This document shows, one piece after another, positions 34,243-44,176 of a stretch of DNA of 64,000 nucleotides. This stretch comes from Phycomyces nitens (lineage: Eukaryota; Mucoromycota; Mucoromycetes; Mucorales; Phycomycetaceae), in assembly GCA_022702545.1 (NCBI GenBank), contig JAHRBC010000004.1, forward strand, positions 1,736,001 to 1,800,000, written 5' to 3'. A program made the translations under genes and the position numbers. Every line of letters starts with the position of its first letter. Position 1 is the stretch's first letter. Under the pieces are notes generated by a model, which saw only the letters and a list, made by a program, of their open reading frames with translations, was not told the origin of the DNA and did not search any database.

Positions 34243-35048
34243 TTAAGCATCATTTGGTTCCTCTTTCTCTTCAGGTACCACCAAATCTGCCTTTAAGAAG
34301 TCTTGGATACGTGGATAAATCAAGCGCTCGTCCAGCTGAACCTGGCTCCACACCAGCATCTTCAAGAGATTCGGCAGCTTTGGCTCTTTTTCACGCGACT
34401 GGCTAGCAAGAATCGCCATATTCAACTCATTTGCTGTCTTTTGTCGATGGCCAGAGTGCAGCAGGTCCTTTACAGGCGATGTATCCGTGTCCTGAAATGC
34501 AAACAATGCCATTGTACGCTCCAATTCATTCAGAAATTCAGGATGTTCTTCTCCACGAGGTCCCATTTCCTCTACTGCAAATTCAAGTGCTGCACTAAGA
34601 TCTCCCTTGCGAATCAGCTCAATAAGTCTTTGTTGCTGCAGTCGAAAGAACAGCTTTGGGTTGGTGTCTAGGATCTATAGGTTTATCAGTATTTTATTTG
34701 TCAGAGCCTTGAACTTGCCTCTGGATTCAAGTCATTCACCAGGTCAATTGCCGTGTCAATATCCCCAGATTGAATCGCATGTCTAATCTCCATTCGCTCT
34801 TGAATAGACTGCAAATCAACCGCAGGACTCAGGCCACTCTCGGCACTAAACTGCTCTGCTGCATCCTTGTATCCCTCAATGACCAAGTAGTTCATCACCA
34901 GTTGATTGAGATCTCTATGTTATCATTGTTTATCAATCTTGTCCTCTGACTACCTGTATACTCACTGTTTGTTTACTTTTACCTTGGCGAGTCTCTGCTC
35001 CCATTCAGTAAGGGACACGACTCTCTTTGGGGAGGTTGCAGGATTCAT
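34243..35048 (-). CDS. GID8: GID8 subunit of the GID/CTLH ubiquitin ligase
   Basis: Model: complement join 34243-34674, 34719-34914, 34966-35048; 236 aa, close to human TWA1/GID8 (228 aa). After a short leader (SLTEWEQRL) come the LisH motif (NQLVMNYLVIEGYKDAAEQF), the CTLH domain (SIQERMEIRHAIQSGDIDTA), LDTNPKLFFRLQQQRLIELI, and the CRA region (ALEFAVEEM, ELERTMALFAF, SPVKDLLH, LNMAILASQ). GID8 is the scaffold that joins Gid1 and the RING pair. In yeast the complex degrades gluconeogenic enzymes when glucose returns. The second intron (34675-34718) uses a GC donor, GAG|GCAAGT, a textbook GC-AG site. The ATG lies 79 bp downstream of the HIS6 stop on the same strand, so its promoter is very small or overlaps the HIS6 3' end. 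Confidence 0.95.
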
Positions 35049-35127
35049 TTTCTCTTTCTTTTTCTTCTTTTCCTTTTTTTTTTAGCAGGAAGAAGAAGGG
35101 CTATTGCGGAAATTAAATTTTATTTGT

Positions 35128-36255
35128 TTATTGATGCATCTCATTCCACTCTACACAGCTAGTGAATGTTACTCCACTGCCACCAAAAATGTCCAAAGCA
35201 CTAGCAAGAGGTGTTTTAGCCTAATAGATAATTGGTTCATCCTTCTTTACCTTCCAAAGGTCAAGTCAATCTTTCCATTCGAAAGGCTGTCGACTAAGCG
35301 GAGGTCCTCGATTGCTAGAGATACTTTAGTTCTTGTACGCCAATCAAGATCACTTACTTCTTCCTCCACCTGCATAAGTTGTAGGGATCTCTACCCATTC
35401 ACCAAGTCCTACAATCTCATTCAGTCCATTGCAATCTACACAGTGTCTTACTCTTCACAAGTTCTTCGTCAATTCCATTGCAGAGGCCTTCCACATCAGC
35501 CGCATGGATCAAGAATTCACTAGCCAACAGATTCAGTATTCTGTCCAATATTTAACCGTTTTTTTTGTTCCCTTACCTGCAATACTCTGAAAGCATGTCC
35601 AAGGTGTCTATGGATAGCCCAGTTTAGCCCACCGACCATAATCATCTGGTTCCCTTACCCTTGTTGACCTCCATGTCTGTCATTGTCTGCCACTTGTTCA
35701 TGGCCACAACCCACTTTTCATTCTTTTTACGGCAGCTAGGCACACATTTCAATACCGTTGCAACCATTCTCTCTCTTTATTTTATTTTTTACCTCACATC
35801 AACCACCAGTCTATCCTTTCCAACCTTTTTGGAGATGTCTTGCAGTCTCTGCTTGTCAAAATGTCCTCCAGGGAACAGGTAGCTGGTCACAATCACCTTT
35901 GAGGCTCCCAGATCCAACCACTCGACAGCATTCTCAGATGTAATACCACCACCAACCTGAAGTCCTCCAGGCCAGGCCGCAAGAGCTTCCTTTGCAGCCT
36001 GATCATTATTGGGACCAAGTTTAATGACATGGCAACGTGTCACGTTGTGTTTCTTGTACAAGTCTGCATAGAACTTTGGGGATTCTCTAAAAATTTAGAG
36101 TTGGATCACTCTTTGTTCAAAGCATCATGAGCCTGTACTAACGATGACACAAAGTTGGTGCACAGTCCTTCGGGTGCATCGTCTTTAAGCGATCCTCCTA
36201 CGATCTGCTTTACTTGACCATGATGGAGATCTATACAGCCATTGAAGCGTGTCAT
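35128..36255 (-). CDS. HIS6: ProFAR isomerase, histidine biosynthesis
   Basis: Model: complement join 35128-35200, 35251-35323, 35358-35408, 35452-35519, 35577-35607, 35659-35735, 35793-36086, 36143-36255; 259 aa versus about 261 in yeast His6. It converts ProFAR to PRFAR, the fourth step of histidine synthesis, in the cytosol, by an Amadori rearrangement in a single TIM barrel. Matching blocks: [15 protein letters not shown] with the first catalytic Asp, [86 protein letters not shown] with the second Asp, [25 protein letters not shown]. Seven introns in 780 coding nt, including a 31-nt exon (35577-35607), make this the most intron-dense gene here. It is divergent from the HIT gene across a 115-130 bp shared promoter. 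Confidence 0.95.
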
Positions 36256-36370
36256 TGTAAAAAAAGAAAAAAAAGAAAAAGGTACGATACATCCATGTCG
36301 TGACCTTGTTTTAAATACTGCTTGTTTACTGGGCACGTGATTGACTAGTGAAAACCAACAGGTTCATTAG
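36256..36370. promoter_or_regulatory. Short divergent promoter between HIS6 and HIT hydrolase with an E-box
   Basis: Only 115 bp separate the HIS6 ATG (36255, minus) from the first possible HIT ATG (36371, plus). It contains a palindromic CACGTG at 36334-36339 and, just after it, TTGACTAG, which resembles a Gcn4 half site but lacks the consensus TGACTC. Next to HIS6 is an A-rich tract. E-box binding by a bHLH factor is inference. Confidence 0.6.
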
Positions 36371-37069
36371 ATGGAGATTGTAACAATGTCTGCCTTGAGA
36401 TTCTATTCATTTGGTCCTCACAGGATACCAGATTCTCAAGTGTTTTATCGTTCAAAGTTCTGTATTGGTCTAGTGAACATCAAGCCAATAGCAAGGTAAA
36501 CAAGTCAAAATTGTCTTTATAAATTAACCCTTTATTTATTTATTCTAGTGGTCGTGAGTGGATATCTTCAAAGTATCTAGATATCTATTGAATAACCACT
36601 ATATATATGAAAAAAAAAGATGTTTTGGTTATTAGCAAAAGAGTCGTGCCTAGAATGCGAGACTTGACCGAAGAAGAGGTAAGGATTTGGGTGCAATCAA
36701 GATATTTATCAAATCATAAAGGCTGTAGATATGATGCTCAGTGTCCAAAAGGTCGGCAAGGTCGTCGAAAAGTTTTATAATGGAAGCTCTCTCACAATGA
36801 CTATCCAAGATGGACCTCAGGCTGGTCAAACGGTAATTTGAAACACATTTAATAACCATGATGATACTCATATGCATAAAAAGGTCCCTCATGTACACAT
36901 GCATATAATTCCACGAAGAAAGGGAGATTGGGCTAATAACGACGATATTTATGATGCTCTTGATAAAAGCAAGGGGGTGGATAACGAAGAACGAAAACCA
37001 AGATCTACAGAGGATATGAAGCAGGAAGCCACTCAATTGTCCTTGTTTTTTGATCAATACAAAGACTAG
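36371..37069 (+). CDS. HIT-family dinucleoside polyphosphate hydrolase (FHIT/Aph1-like)
   Basis: Model: join 36371-36495, 36549-36553, 36620-36678, 36722-36832, 36884-37069; 161 aa (156 if the in-frame ATG at 36386 is used). It matches FHIT/aph1: FGPHRIPDSQVFYRSK, IGLVNIKPIASGHVLVISKR, VPRMRDLTEEE, then QDGPQAGQTVPHVHMHIIPR with the catalytic histidine triad HVHMH, and RKPRSTEDMKQEA near the C-terminus. These enzymes split Ap3A or Ap4A and may signal through the bound substrate. The conserved ASGHVLV segment can only be rebuilt with a 5-nt exon (tggtc, 36549-36553) between introns 36496-36548 and 36554-36619, both with good donors (gtaaac, gtgagt) and AG acceptors. The stop is 11 bp from the NSE3 stop. 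Confidence 0.92.
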
Positions 37070-37080
37070 GTCTTTTTATT

Positions 37081-38151
37081 TTATGGAACACTGAAGCCAG
37101 CAGATTTGTAAACATATTCTGTCAGTTTCTCAATGTTTGTGTTTTCTGAACTGTAAAGACTTGTGATAAAGTTCACCATGTTTTCTTCGGGTATTTCAGC
37201 CTTTGCTTTTGGTCCCCAGTAGTATTCCCACCCTGCATCAGGATCAGCAGCCGGGTCATTGCTCGTCTTTTGACGTAATAGATATCCCTGCTTGACAAAC
37301 CCGTCAATAAGCTTGTCTCGATCACCAAATGTCTCTGTCTCTTCTGTGACCTGAAGGCGATTGAGATGCTCCACAAGTTCAACTGTAGAAGTGTCAATGG
37401 ATTTGACCAGCAATTGTACCCTTCTTTTTTTTTTACCTTTTGACAGGGTCTGCTCGCTAACAAAGATCAATGCAAGGATACAATAGAGAACACCAATGTT
37501 CTCATACTCTTCATCCTTGTATTTGAATAGATCTGGAATATTGTAATTCTCGGGCAATGTATTGATAAGCATATACCCTTTAGCTCCACCTGCAACCTTT
37601 TCTTTATCCTCTACATTTCAATTAGATTGAGATTTCAATGCGTTTTTCTCTATTATTATTACTATTATTATTTCTTTACCTCTTTTAGCACTATTCAGGA
37701 TCCTTTCTTTCAAGGGCAACTCGGCCATCTCAAAGCCAAACAGATGCTTTAGTTTATCGTTGGCAACCTTGTGCAATCGTTTGAATTCAAACTTGTGGTC
37801 CTGCATTACTTTGGGTGTGTTAATGACTAACTGGCTTGACAACCACATTACCTTTTTTGTTAATGTCATCACGTCTGATGGGAGCCTTTTTGAATTCGCA
37901 GGCAAGCGCAAGTCTGACGGTATCCTTGACTTTGCGATAGAATTCCTACAAACTAATGAGCAATGGGTAAACATTTATTTAAAAAAGAAAAAAAAAACCA
38001 AGTCAATCCCAACCTCTTCGTCCCAATTCACAGTTGAATGGTCATGCTTTATGCGTTGGGTTGCCGATTGTTCTGTATAATCGTCTTCGGTATCAGTGTC
38101 TGGTCTACGTGCTCTTTTTCCTTTTAATCTTCTTTGGCTGTCGGTATACAT
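37081..38151 (-). CDS. NSE3: MAGE-domain protein, Nse3 subunit of the Smc5-Smc6 complex
   Basis: Model: complement join 37081-37382, 37437-37610, 37680-37808, 37852-37945, 38014-38151; 278 aa. The basic/acidic N-terminus (RRLKGKRARR, then DTDTEDD) precedes a MAGE homology domain of two winged helices: VRLALACEFKKAPIRRDDINKK, FKRLHKVANDKLKHLFGFEM, GYMLINTLPE, NIGVLYCILALIFVS, LVEHLNRLQV, DKLIDGFVKQGYLLRQK and a WEYYWGPKAKAEI block. Fungi usually have a single MAGE gene, and that is Nse3, which with Nse1 (RING) and Nse4 binds the Smc5/6 heads in DNA repair and replication. The intron at 37383-37436 contains an A10 stretch right after the donor. The name follows from domain and single-copy logic; I see no direct Nse4-binding evidence. 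Confidence 0.85.
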
Positions 38152-38876
38152 GATTAAGGGTAAAGGCGAGGATGATTTTCCTTTCTTTTTTTTTGCTAGT
38201 CAATGTCTTGGTGACTGCTCTAATGTACAGATGAATCGCATTGAAAGCATAATGGACATTTTTTTTTGTGATAAAAAAAAACAAGTGGTCCTAGCGCATG
38301 TTGTTCTTTTAAAAAATGTGCTACTGCTTCCAAGTAGGGTCAAAGATGCCTGATACAGGGCTAATGTTTGATAATTGAATATAAATTAATGTTCCTGTGG
38401 CCAAATGATTTGGCTTGTTGGTATAGAACGCATTTGGGGTCAATCAATGCAGAACCCTTGTTAGTATCTCCAAAGGGCCCTCTTGGAATTACACAGCATG
38501 ATAGTAGGCTACATGGGGCTCCAGAGTACTTTATTATGCCAAGTCAATTTGGCTAAATTACCGTGGATCCTGGCTGGTATAATGCAGCCCATCCGAATCT
38601 ACAAAAACTGGTTGTCAAAAGAGACTTTATTATTATTATTATCATCAGCGCACTTCAATTACATATTATGCCACCAAATGGCAGTAAGATATGCATGTTC
38701 CTTTGCTTTTTACATCTTTCCCTGTCGTACCAATATATATATATTATTATTATTACTGCCAAATAGCCATAATTCTCCAAATATATATATCCATACAGAC
38801 CCTGAACTAAAATAAAATAAAATAAAGTCTGAAAGTATATGGTTGTGCGTATAAAGTAACAATACCATTTATTTAT
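38152..38876. other. Intergenic, nothing supported
   Basis: NSE3 promoter side and 3' flank of the next minus-strand gene. Short plus ORFs at 38368-38815 have no domain or bias. ATT and TA repeats near 38628-38640 and 38731-38750. Confidence 0.5.
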
Positions 38877-39242
38877 TTATTGTGATTGTGATACATTGTA
38901 CTTTTCAGAGGATCGGACAAGTCTTTCGCTTTTGGAACGTAGCAACGTAGTCTTTCTGGCCAGCCCATTCCCACCAGGAGAAGGAGGAAAGTGTTTTGAT
39001 GGGTCATTTGCATCGCGCTGATGATGATGAAGATAGACGCCATCCTTGTAGTATTGATCATAGAAATCCCGATCTGCATAATCAATAACCGTTTCAAATT
39101 CATCAGCACAATTATACCCGCACTAAATCCTGCTCTGTTTACCTTTTTGTTCGAAATCTGGAGTGTCTACAGGTCGTCGCTTTGTGTACTTTTCAATTCT
39201 CCACATTTCGACATGGGCCTTTAATTTGTCAATGAATCCCAT
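38877..39242 (-). CDS. Hypothetical small basic protein, 98 aa, two exons
   Basis: Model: complement join 38877-39073, 39143-39242. ATG at 39242 opens MGFIDKLKAHVEMWRIEKY, continuing to EQK; exon 2 adds DRDFYDQYYKDGVYLHHHQR, a Ser/Pro/Gly segment, and a basic tail (RKTTLLRSKSERLVRS). Splice sites are good (gtaaac, atgcag) and phase is kept. The other exon 2 frame gives a Met/Ile-rich product that I judge an artefact. The N-terminal amphipathic helix and FYDQYY motif look conserved-type but I do not recognise the family. Likely soluble or membrane-associated. Confidence 0.6.
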
Positions 39243-39489
39243 GATAAAAATAAAATAATAATAATAATAATAAAATAAAAATAAAATCGGGTGTAAAGGA
39301 GTGTGTCTGTAATAGAGAGTTAGTATGGTTTCAAGGCTCGTGTTTAAATCTCACAGTATTAGATAAAAGGATATGAGTAAGTATATGTAATGTGTAAAAG
39401 AGATATATATTTTTTAGAGATTGTACATATTTGTTTTAAAAAAAAGTAATACAAGCGGTCGTTCAACAGCTAATGTTTTTCCCTTTTAC

Positions 39490-39514
39490 TTATATATATA
39501 TATATATATATATA
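39490..39514. repeat. (TA)12 microsatellite downstream of SDC1
   Basis: Uninterrupted alternating T/A in the 3' flank of the Dpy-30 gene. Confidence 0.9.
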
Positions 39515-39589
39515 CGTCTTGCTCAGTCGCCTTATTCTCGTCCTACACCAGCTCAAAAAAGGGGAGTATCTTGGTCTGTCTCTTTCTGT

Positions 39590-40232
39590 CTATTGAGTAC
39601 GGTCTGTGCTTGCACGGCTGATCAGATAGTGACCAAGCCAAGTCAGAGGGTCTGCAGGTCTTTAAGAAAAATTTGGCAATAATTGCCATGAATAAACAAC
39701 GATACACACACACATCTATATTACCAATGTAGACACTCTTAATTAGGTTACCGCTCTGTTGCCAGCTGCTTCATGCCCTCTAGAAGCACAGGCACAACTG
39801 TCGCATCGAGATATCCACGTGGAGTCAGTCCATCCAAGGAGTGTCGTTTGTGTCCTGTAGGCGACCCTACTGGTGTGACGACATCAGCTGTAGGCGTGTT
39901 TGCGGATGACGACGCCGTATCAGCCGCCAAGGGTCTTCCTGTGGCTGGATATACACCATAGTTGCTTCCACTGGTATGTTCGTACTATTTCTACAAATGA
40001 GTAATGTGTGTATATACATACACACACACATTTGTATATTACCTCTTGCTTGATAGGAAGAGGATATGAATTCGACTCTGCGCCATAGGCTACATTTGCA
40101 GGTTCATCATGACTATAGATTCCTCAGTCTTGCTTTTTTTTTGTATATATTTTATTTCATTTTTTTTTTTTTTTTTTTACATTTAAAAAAGATGTTTATT
40201 GGTAAGCTAATCTACCTGTATCCCTCTGACAT
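39590..40232 (-). CDS. SDC1: Dpy-30 domain protein, Sdc1 subunit of COMPASS histone H3K4 methyltransferase
   Basis: Model: complement join 39590-39659, 39752-39984, 40043-40112, 40216-40232; 129 aa. The C-terminal Dpy-30 motif is clear: RGYLDATVVPVLLEGMKQLA, then TERPADPLTWLGHYLI. It spans the last intron (39660-39751); read without splicing the frame stops at ATER and the motif looks cut. The preceding ~75 residues are a disordered Ser/Thr/Ala/Pro linker, and the N-terminus is assembled from a 17-nt first exon (MSEGY) joined to SHDEPANVAYGAES. Dpy-30/Sdc1 dimerises and binds the Ash2/Bre2 C-terminus in COMPASS. The first exon is the least certain piece; another ATG upstream at 40429 opens a Lys-rich frame that I could not connect. 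Confidence 0.88.
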
Positions 40233-40768
40233 GTTTCTTGTTATATAACCAAAATGGACTCGAAAATACGATGAATATATATAAAAAGCAATAGATGATT
40301 AAACAAGAGCAAAGGAAGATTCGCGCCTACTCTTCTTACTTGAGCTAGTTGACAACTCAGCCACACCTTGTTCATGCTTTTCCTTTTTGTTGTATCCTTA
40401 GAAGGTACCTTCTTTTTTTTTCTTTTCATGGTGACAAAGAGAGAGGTTAGTTTTATACCAAAATTATCACGGTTTTATAGGCACAGAAAGCTATTCTGTC
40501 ACAATGGCAATCTATATGGATCTCGGCAAACTCTGTCCTGAGCCAACAGTATGGGGTTATTGGGGATTTATATTATGCCCTTGAAAAAATGTCAATATCA
40601 GTATTTACACCCAGACTTGGATTTAGGATCTCAGATGTACCAATTTTTACTACAAACTTGTATAAAACATATATAAGTTTAATTAATCCTTGGAATTTAA
40701 ATCCCAGTTTAATTGCAAGTTTTTTTTACAAGAAAGTCTTTTTTAATTAATTAATTAATTATAAAAAT
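40233..40768. other. Intergenic, with an unresolved Lys-rich frame near 40330-40429
   Basis: Minus ATG at 40429 opens MKRKKKK..., and another frame nearby reads KHEQGVAELSTSSSKKSRRE up to a stop near 40300. Together they look coding-like, but no splice combination fits. TTAA repeats near 40744-40759. Confidence 0.4.
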
Positions 40769-42347
40769 TTAATATACATATTCTACGAGTTTATAACGTA
40801 TAAAGAATGCCAAAGCACTGGATAGAACCTGGATGCACAAAAAGCGTATTGTAGTGTCGCGTTCACTCATTGGACCACAGTATGCGAGGATCAAATTGAT
40901 AATAGTCAGATTGTTGCATTCAATGACTTGGCCATTGGGATCACGCTTGAATGCCTTGAGGAGTCCCAGGCTGTGGAATACATTTACTACAAACCGACCC
41001 AGTTTGCTGGTTGGCTTTTTGGAATCCAAAATTACGGTAGAACATTCGAGAAGTCCAGTGTCGGGATTAAATCGAGGCATACGATGGCGAGGGCACTCAA
41101 TTATCTTGAATAGTTGTGGGCAAGAATAGATAAAGTTGAAGATCTGGGGCATAAAGAAGAGCAAAAGAGTCTTTGAAAAGTGGCCAAGGATCCCGACAAC
41201 AGCCAGTGTCATGCCGGCAAAGTAGCAATAAGTATCGCCCACGAAGATCTTTGCAGGAAACCTAAAAGTATGTGTTGTATGAATTGGGATGTTGATGAAA
41301 TAGGACAAAAAAAAATAAGCCTAGACTCACCAATTGTGTAAAAGAAGTGCGGTAGTGACACCTGCAAAAGGCAGCATAAAGTACAGGCTAAAAAGGTGTG
41401 CCTCTAGGCTGGCTGGATCTGGGTTGTTGAAAAGATAGAGGGAATCGTTGAGGATGATTGAGACTGCAATCACAAGAGATTGTCCTGCCTCGATGCCATT
41501 GATGCCTGCCAAGATGTTGATACTATGTGTACAAAAGATGATCAACATTGCCATGTAGACATAATACAGAGGTCCTTTTTGATGCAATTGTTCCGGGGGG
41601 GATGAGTAAAATTAATAGCCAAGTATTTAGATGAACACGTACCAAGATGTATATTTGCTCCAAAGTAGGCTCTCAATTGAAGTGGAAGAACCACATCAGT
41701 AACACCGCAGTTTGTATAGTAAAAGATCAAAAGCGGTGCGCCTGCAAGGGCAGGAAACCACACCTTGTATCGCCATCTAACGTCAAGTACATCGTCTGCA
41801 AATCCCAAGAGTACCATTGACTGAATTGCCAAAATAGCCGACAGAATCTCACCCAACTAATGTATTTCAAAAGTCCTCGAGTCAACCATTGTTTGGCACA
41901 TTTAATAATAATAATATTAAAAAAAAAAAAACAATGGTTTACTTGCCTTGTGATGGGGAAATATGCCAGACATGTTTGTATCCTGAGGACCTGTCTTTCC
42001 ACCAAACCATGCCATGAAAGGGAAGGGCATGAACACAAACATGGCAATTAGGTAGATAATAGCTGTCGGCAGTCCCATAGTCTCCGGACTGGCAATATTG
42101 ATATATGAGCACTGTACCCTTCCCATTAACAGCCAGCTTACATTACAGGTTTGTCTCGTTTCAACACATCAATTCCACATAGTCGTGCATTCACAAATGC
42201 CTGTTTTAGTTGTGGAAGAGTCTTCCAGGTCATCCAGCCTGCCAATACAGAAAGACTAACCGAAACAACAAGAGTCTCATGAGCAGAGGCCAGTGTTCCG
42301 GCTGTAATGAGAGTAAGGATCGTCAAGAGTGGCAGAATGATTCCCAT
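40769..42347 (-). CDS. ALG7: UDP-GlcNAc:dolichyl-phosphate GlcNAc-1-phosphotransferase
   Basis: Model: complement join 40769-41261, 41331-41574, 41643-41856, 41947-42088, 42142-42347; 432 aa, near yeast Alg7 (448). It makes GlcNAc-PP-dolichol, the first step of the N-glycan precursor on the ER membrane, and is the tunicamycin target. About ten membrane spans. Active-site blocks: [28 protein letters not shown] with the Asp pair, [13 protein letters not shown], and [15 protein letters not shown] cytosolic loop near the C-terminus carries [13 protein letters not shown]. The intron 41857-41946 begins with GC (AAG|GCAAGTAAAC), needed to join PHHK to LGEIL in phase. The other introns are GT-AG. No sign of damage; orthology is firm. 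Confidence 0.97.
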
Positions 42348-43390
42348 GCCGGCGGGTTGAATTGATTAAAGGAAAGATGGTAATAAAATAAAGAAAGGCT
42401 TTTCTGGACTGATGATCATCTCATCTCATCTCATTTCTCACACCTCTACTATGCTTGCCACGTATGTGTGACCGCGAGAATTGCATGCTTTATTAATAAA
42501 ACACACATGCTTTTGGTCCGCCAAACGCCAAAGAAATACAAACAAGAAGCATAGAGCATGCCAGGAAACCAAATGACGTTTATAGTGCTTATAACACAAT
42601 CACTTGGTTGGTATATTGGGGGCTTTTTGTCTAGTCATCTCTAAAGGATTGTCAAGCGTGTTTTATAAAGTGAATTGACCTCTTTACAGCCACATGGACA
42701 CAAAGGCTCAACTGTCTTGATATTGGGACTATGGCATATGGCTATGTGTTAAATATAAAGAGGCTCTTTGTTTTATTTTAATATCTAAATCTCACAAACA
42801 CCAACTGTGTCTTGCTGATAAAGAATGTCTCGAATATCAAGGTTTTTTTTTCTTTGAATTCTGTCGTCTAGTGTACTTTGTTTAAATAATAGTAAGAGAT
42901 GAAGTAACATGTATTACTGTGATTATTGTCTAGGAAACTCAAACAAGCACTCTAGATTTTATGCTAAAATGAATACCCCACCCATACAAACAAAATATCT
43001 TTCTATCTCTTATATACCAGCACAAATACTGCATATGGTCTTGACCCCCCAAACACATTCACCCGACCTCTTGTATGTGTATGTGTTTTTTCCTTTTTCC
43101 TTTTGAAAGATCTATACTTTGAGACGAATTCGATCCTCCAAAAACCGTGGCCATTGCACAATGCGGGATTCTAAATATAATACCAACCCCCTCCTTTGTG
43201 TTTCATGCAGTCAAAGTCGAGAAGCCTTAGGATACAACACGTCTTTTTTTTTAGCCAAGTAATAGAAATAAAGCCATATACAATCACGGTAGAATGGTAT
43301 CTTGAAGAGCGGCTCCAATATCCCCCTCGCAAGTGAAAGATATTATTTTTTTATAAATGTATATATCTGTGTATTTCTCCTGTCCACAAT
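42348..43390. other. Intergenic, nothing recognised
   Basis: ALG7 promoter side with a repeated 'atctcatctcatctcat' near 42417-42433, and the VMA9 3' flank. The 65-codon plus ORF at 42909-43106 has no motif. Confidence 0.5.
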
Positions 43391-43725
43391 TTAAGAGTGC
43401 TTTCCCGAAGGTCGAAGTCCAACGCGAATGGGGTTGATGAGAGGGTGAAGTTGGGCGAGATAAGTGATTGCCCACCTAAAAGTAATTTAAAGTAAGTAAA
43501 AAAAATAAGGAATCCCGGTCGAGGACTTACATGAGGTAACAACAGACAAGAGACATGATGATGATGGTCCGAATCACCCTTGAAATGAAGTGAGTCGGTC
43601 TCCTCAATTGGACACATTCCAAAGACAACTTACGTTTGGTTGTTTCCCTTGGGTGTAAATATATAGGCAATGGCCGAGACCAGAGCGACGCCAAGAAAGG
43701 CCCAGATAATGTTGTAGCCTGACAT
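43391..43725 (-). CDS. VMA9: V-type proton ATPase subunit e
   Basis: Model: complement join 43391-43475, 43531-43578, 43634-43725; 74 aa, the same size as yeast Vma9 (73). Two membrane spans: IIWAFLGVALVSAIAYIF, and TIIIMSLVCCYLMWAITYLA. Between them is the conserved PKGNNQ turn, and after the second the MWAITYLAQLHPL motif followed by basic RVGLRPSGKHS. It is a membrane component of the Vo sector of the vacuolar ATPase, assembled in the ER. Both introns are short (54-55 nt). It was not apparent as one frame because the gene is in three small exons. It is divergent from CDC55, with 451 bp between ATGs. Confidence 0.93.
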
Positions 43726-44176
43726 GAAGATGGAACAATAAAAAAAAACACTACTCTTTCTGTCTCAAATCGGCTGAACAAAGGAAAATCCCTGACCGTC
43801 ACTTGCATCACGTCACATCTCTGCGTCTCCAGGGCACGTAGCTCTCTTTCTCTCTCTTTTACTCTTTTGCTCTCTTTCTTCTTTCTCGTTTTATATTTTG
43901 ACCCTCTGTTCGATTTGTTCTCCTTGTTCGCTTTATTCTTTCTTTCTTTCTCTTTTTTTTTTTACTTAAAAAAGAAGATACTTCTTGTCTCTATTGATCC
44001 TACGCTATTTCATAAACGCTTTTTTGACAACCAAAGTTATCTCTTTTTTTTTCCCTTTTCTGGTTTGTCGTCAAAACTACGGGTTCTTTTCATTATATAA
44101 ACTTACTCTTTTATTTTGCTTCTACTTTATCTTTTGTGTCTTGACATTCAGACATCTCTGGACCATCTTGACATAA
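43726..44176. promoter_or_regulatory. Divergent promoter of VMA9 and CDC55 with a long CT-rich tract
   Basis: From about 43839 to 43970 the plus strand is almost purely C/T (tctctttctctctctttt..., then a T-run), typical of a fungal pyrimidine-rich promoter or 5' UTR ahead of CDC55. A second T-rich block lies at 44020-44130. Confidence 0.55.

Noticed and set aside
39748..39930. Dpy-30 protein truncated at ATER
   Set aside because: A GT-AG intron right after ATER joins PADPLTWLGHYL, completing the motif.
40241..40429. Lys-rich ORF starting MKRKKKK
   Set aside because: Contains poly-A driven Lys and no splice solution; kept only as a note.
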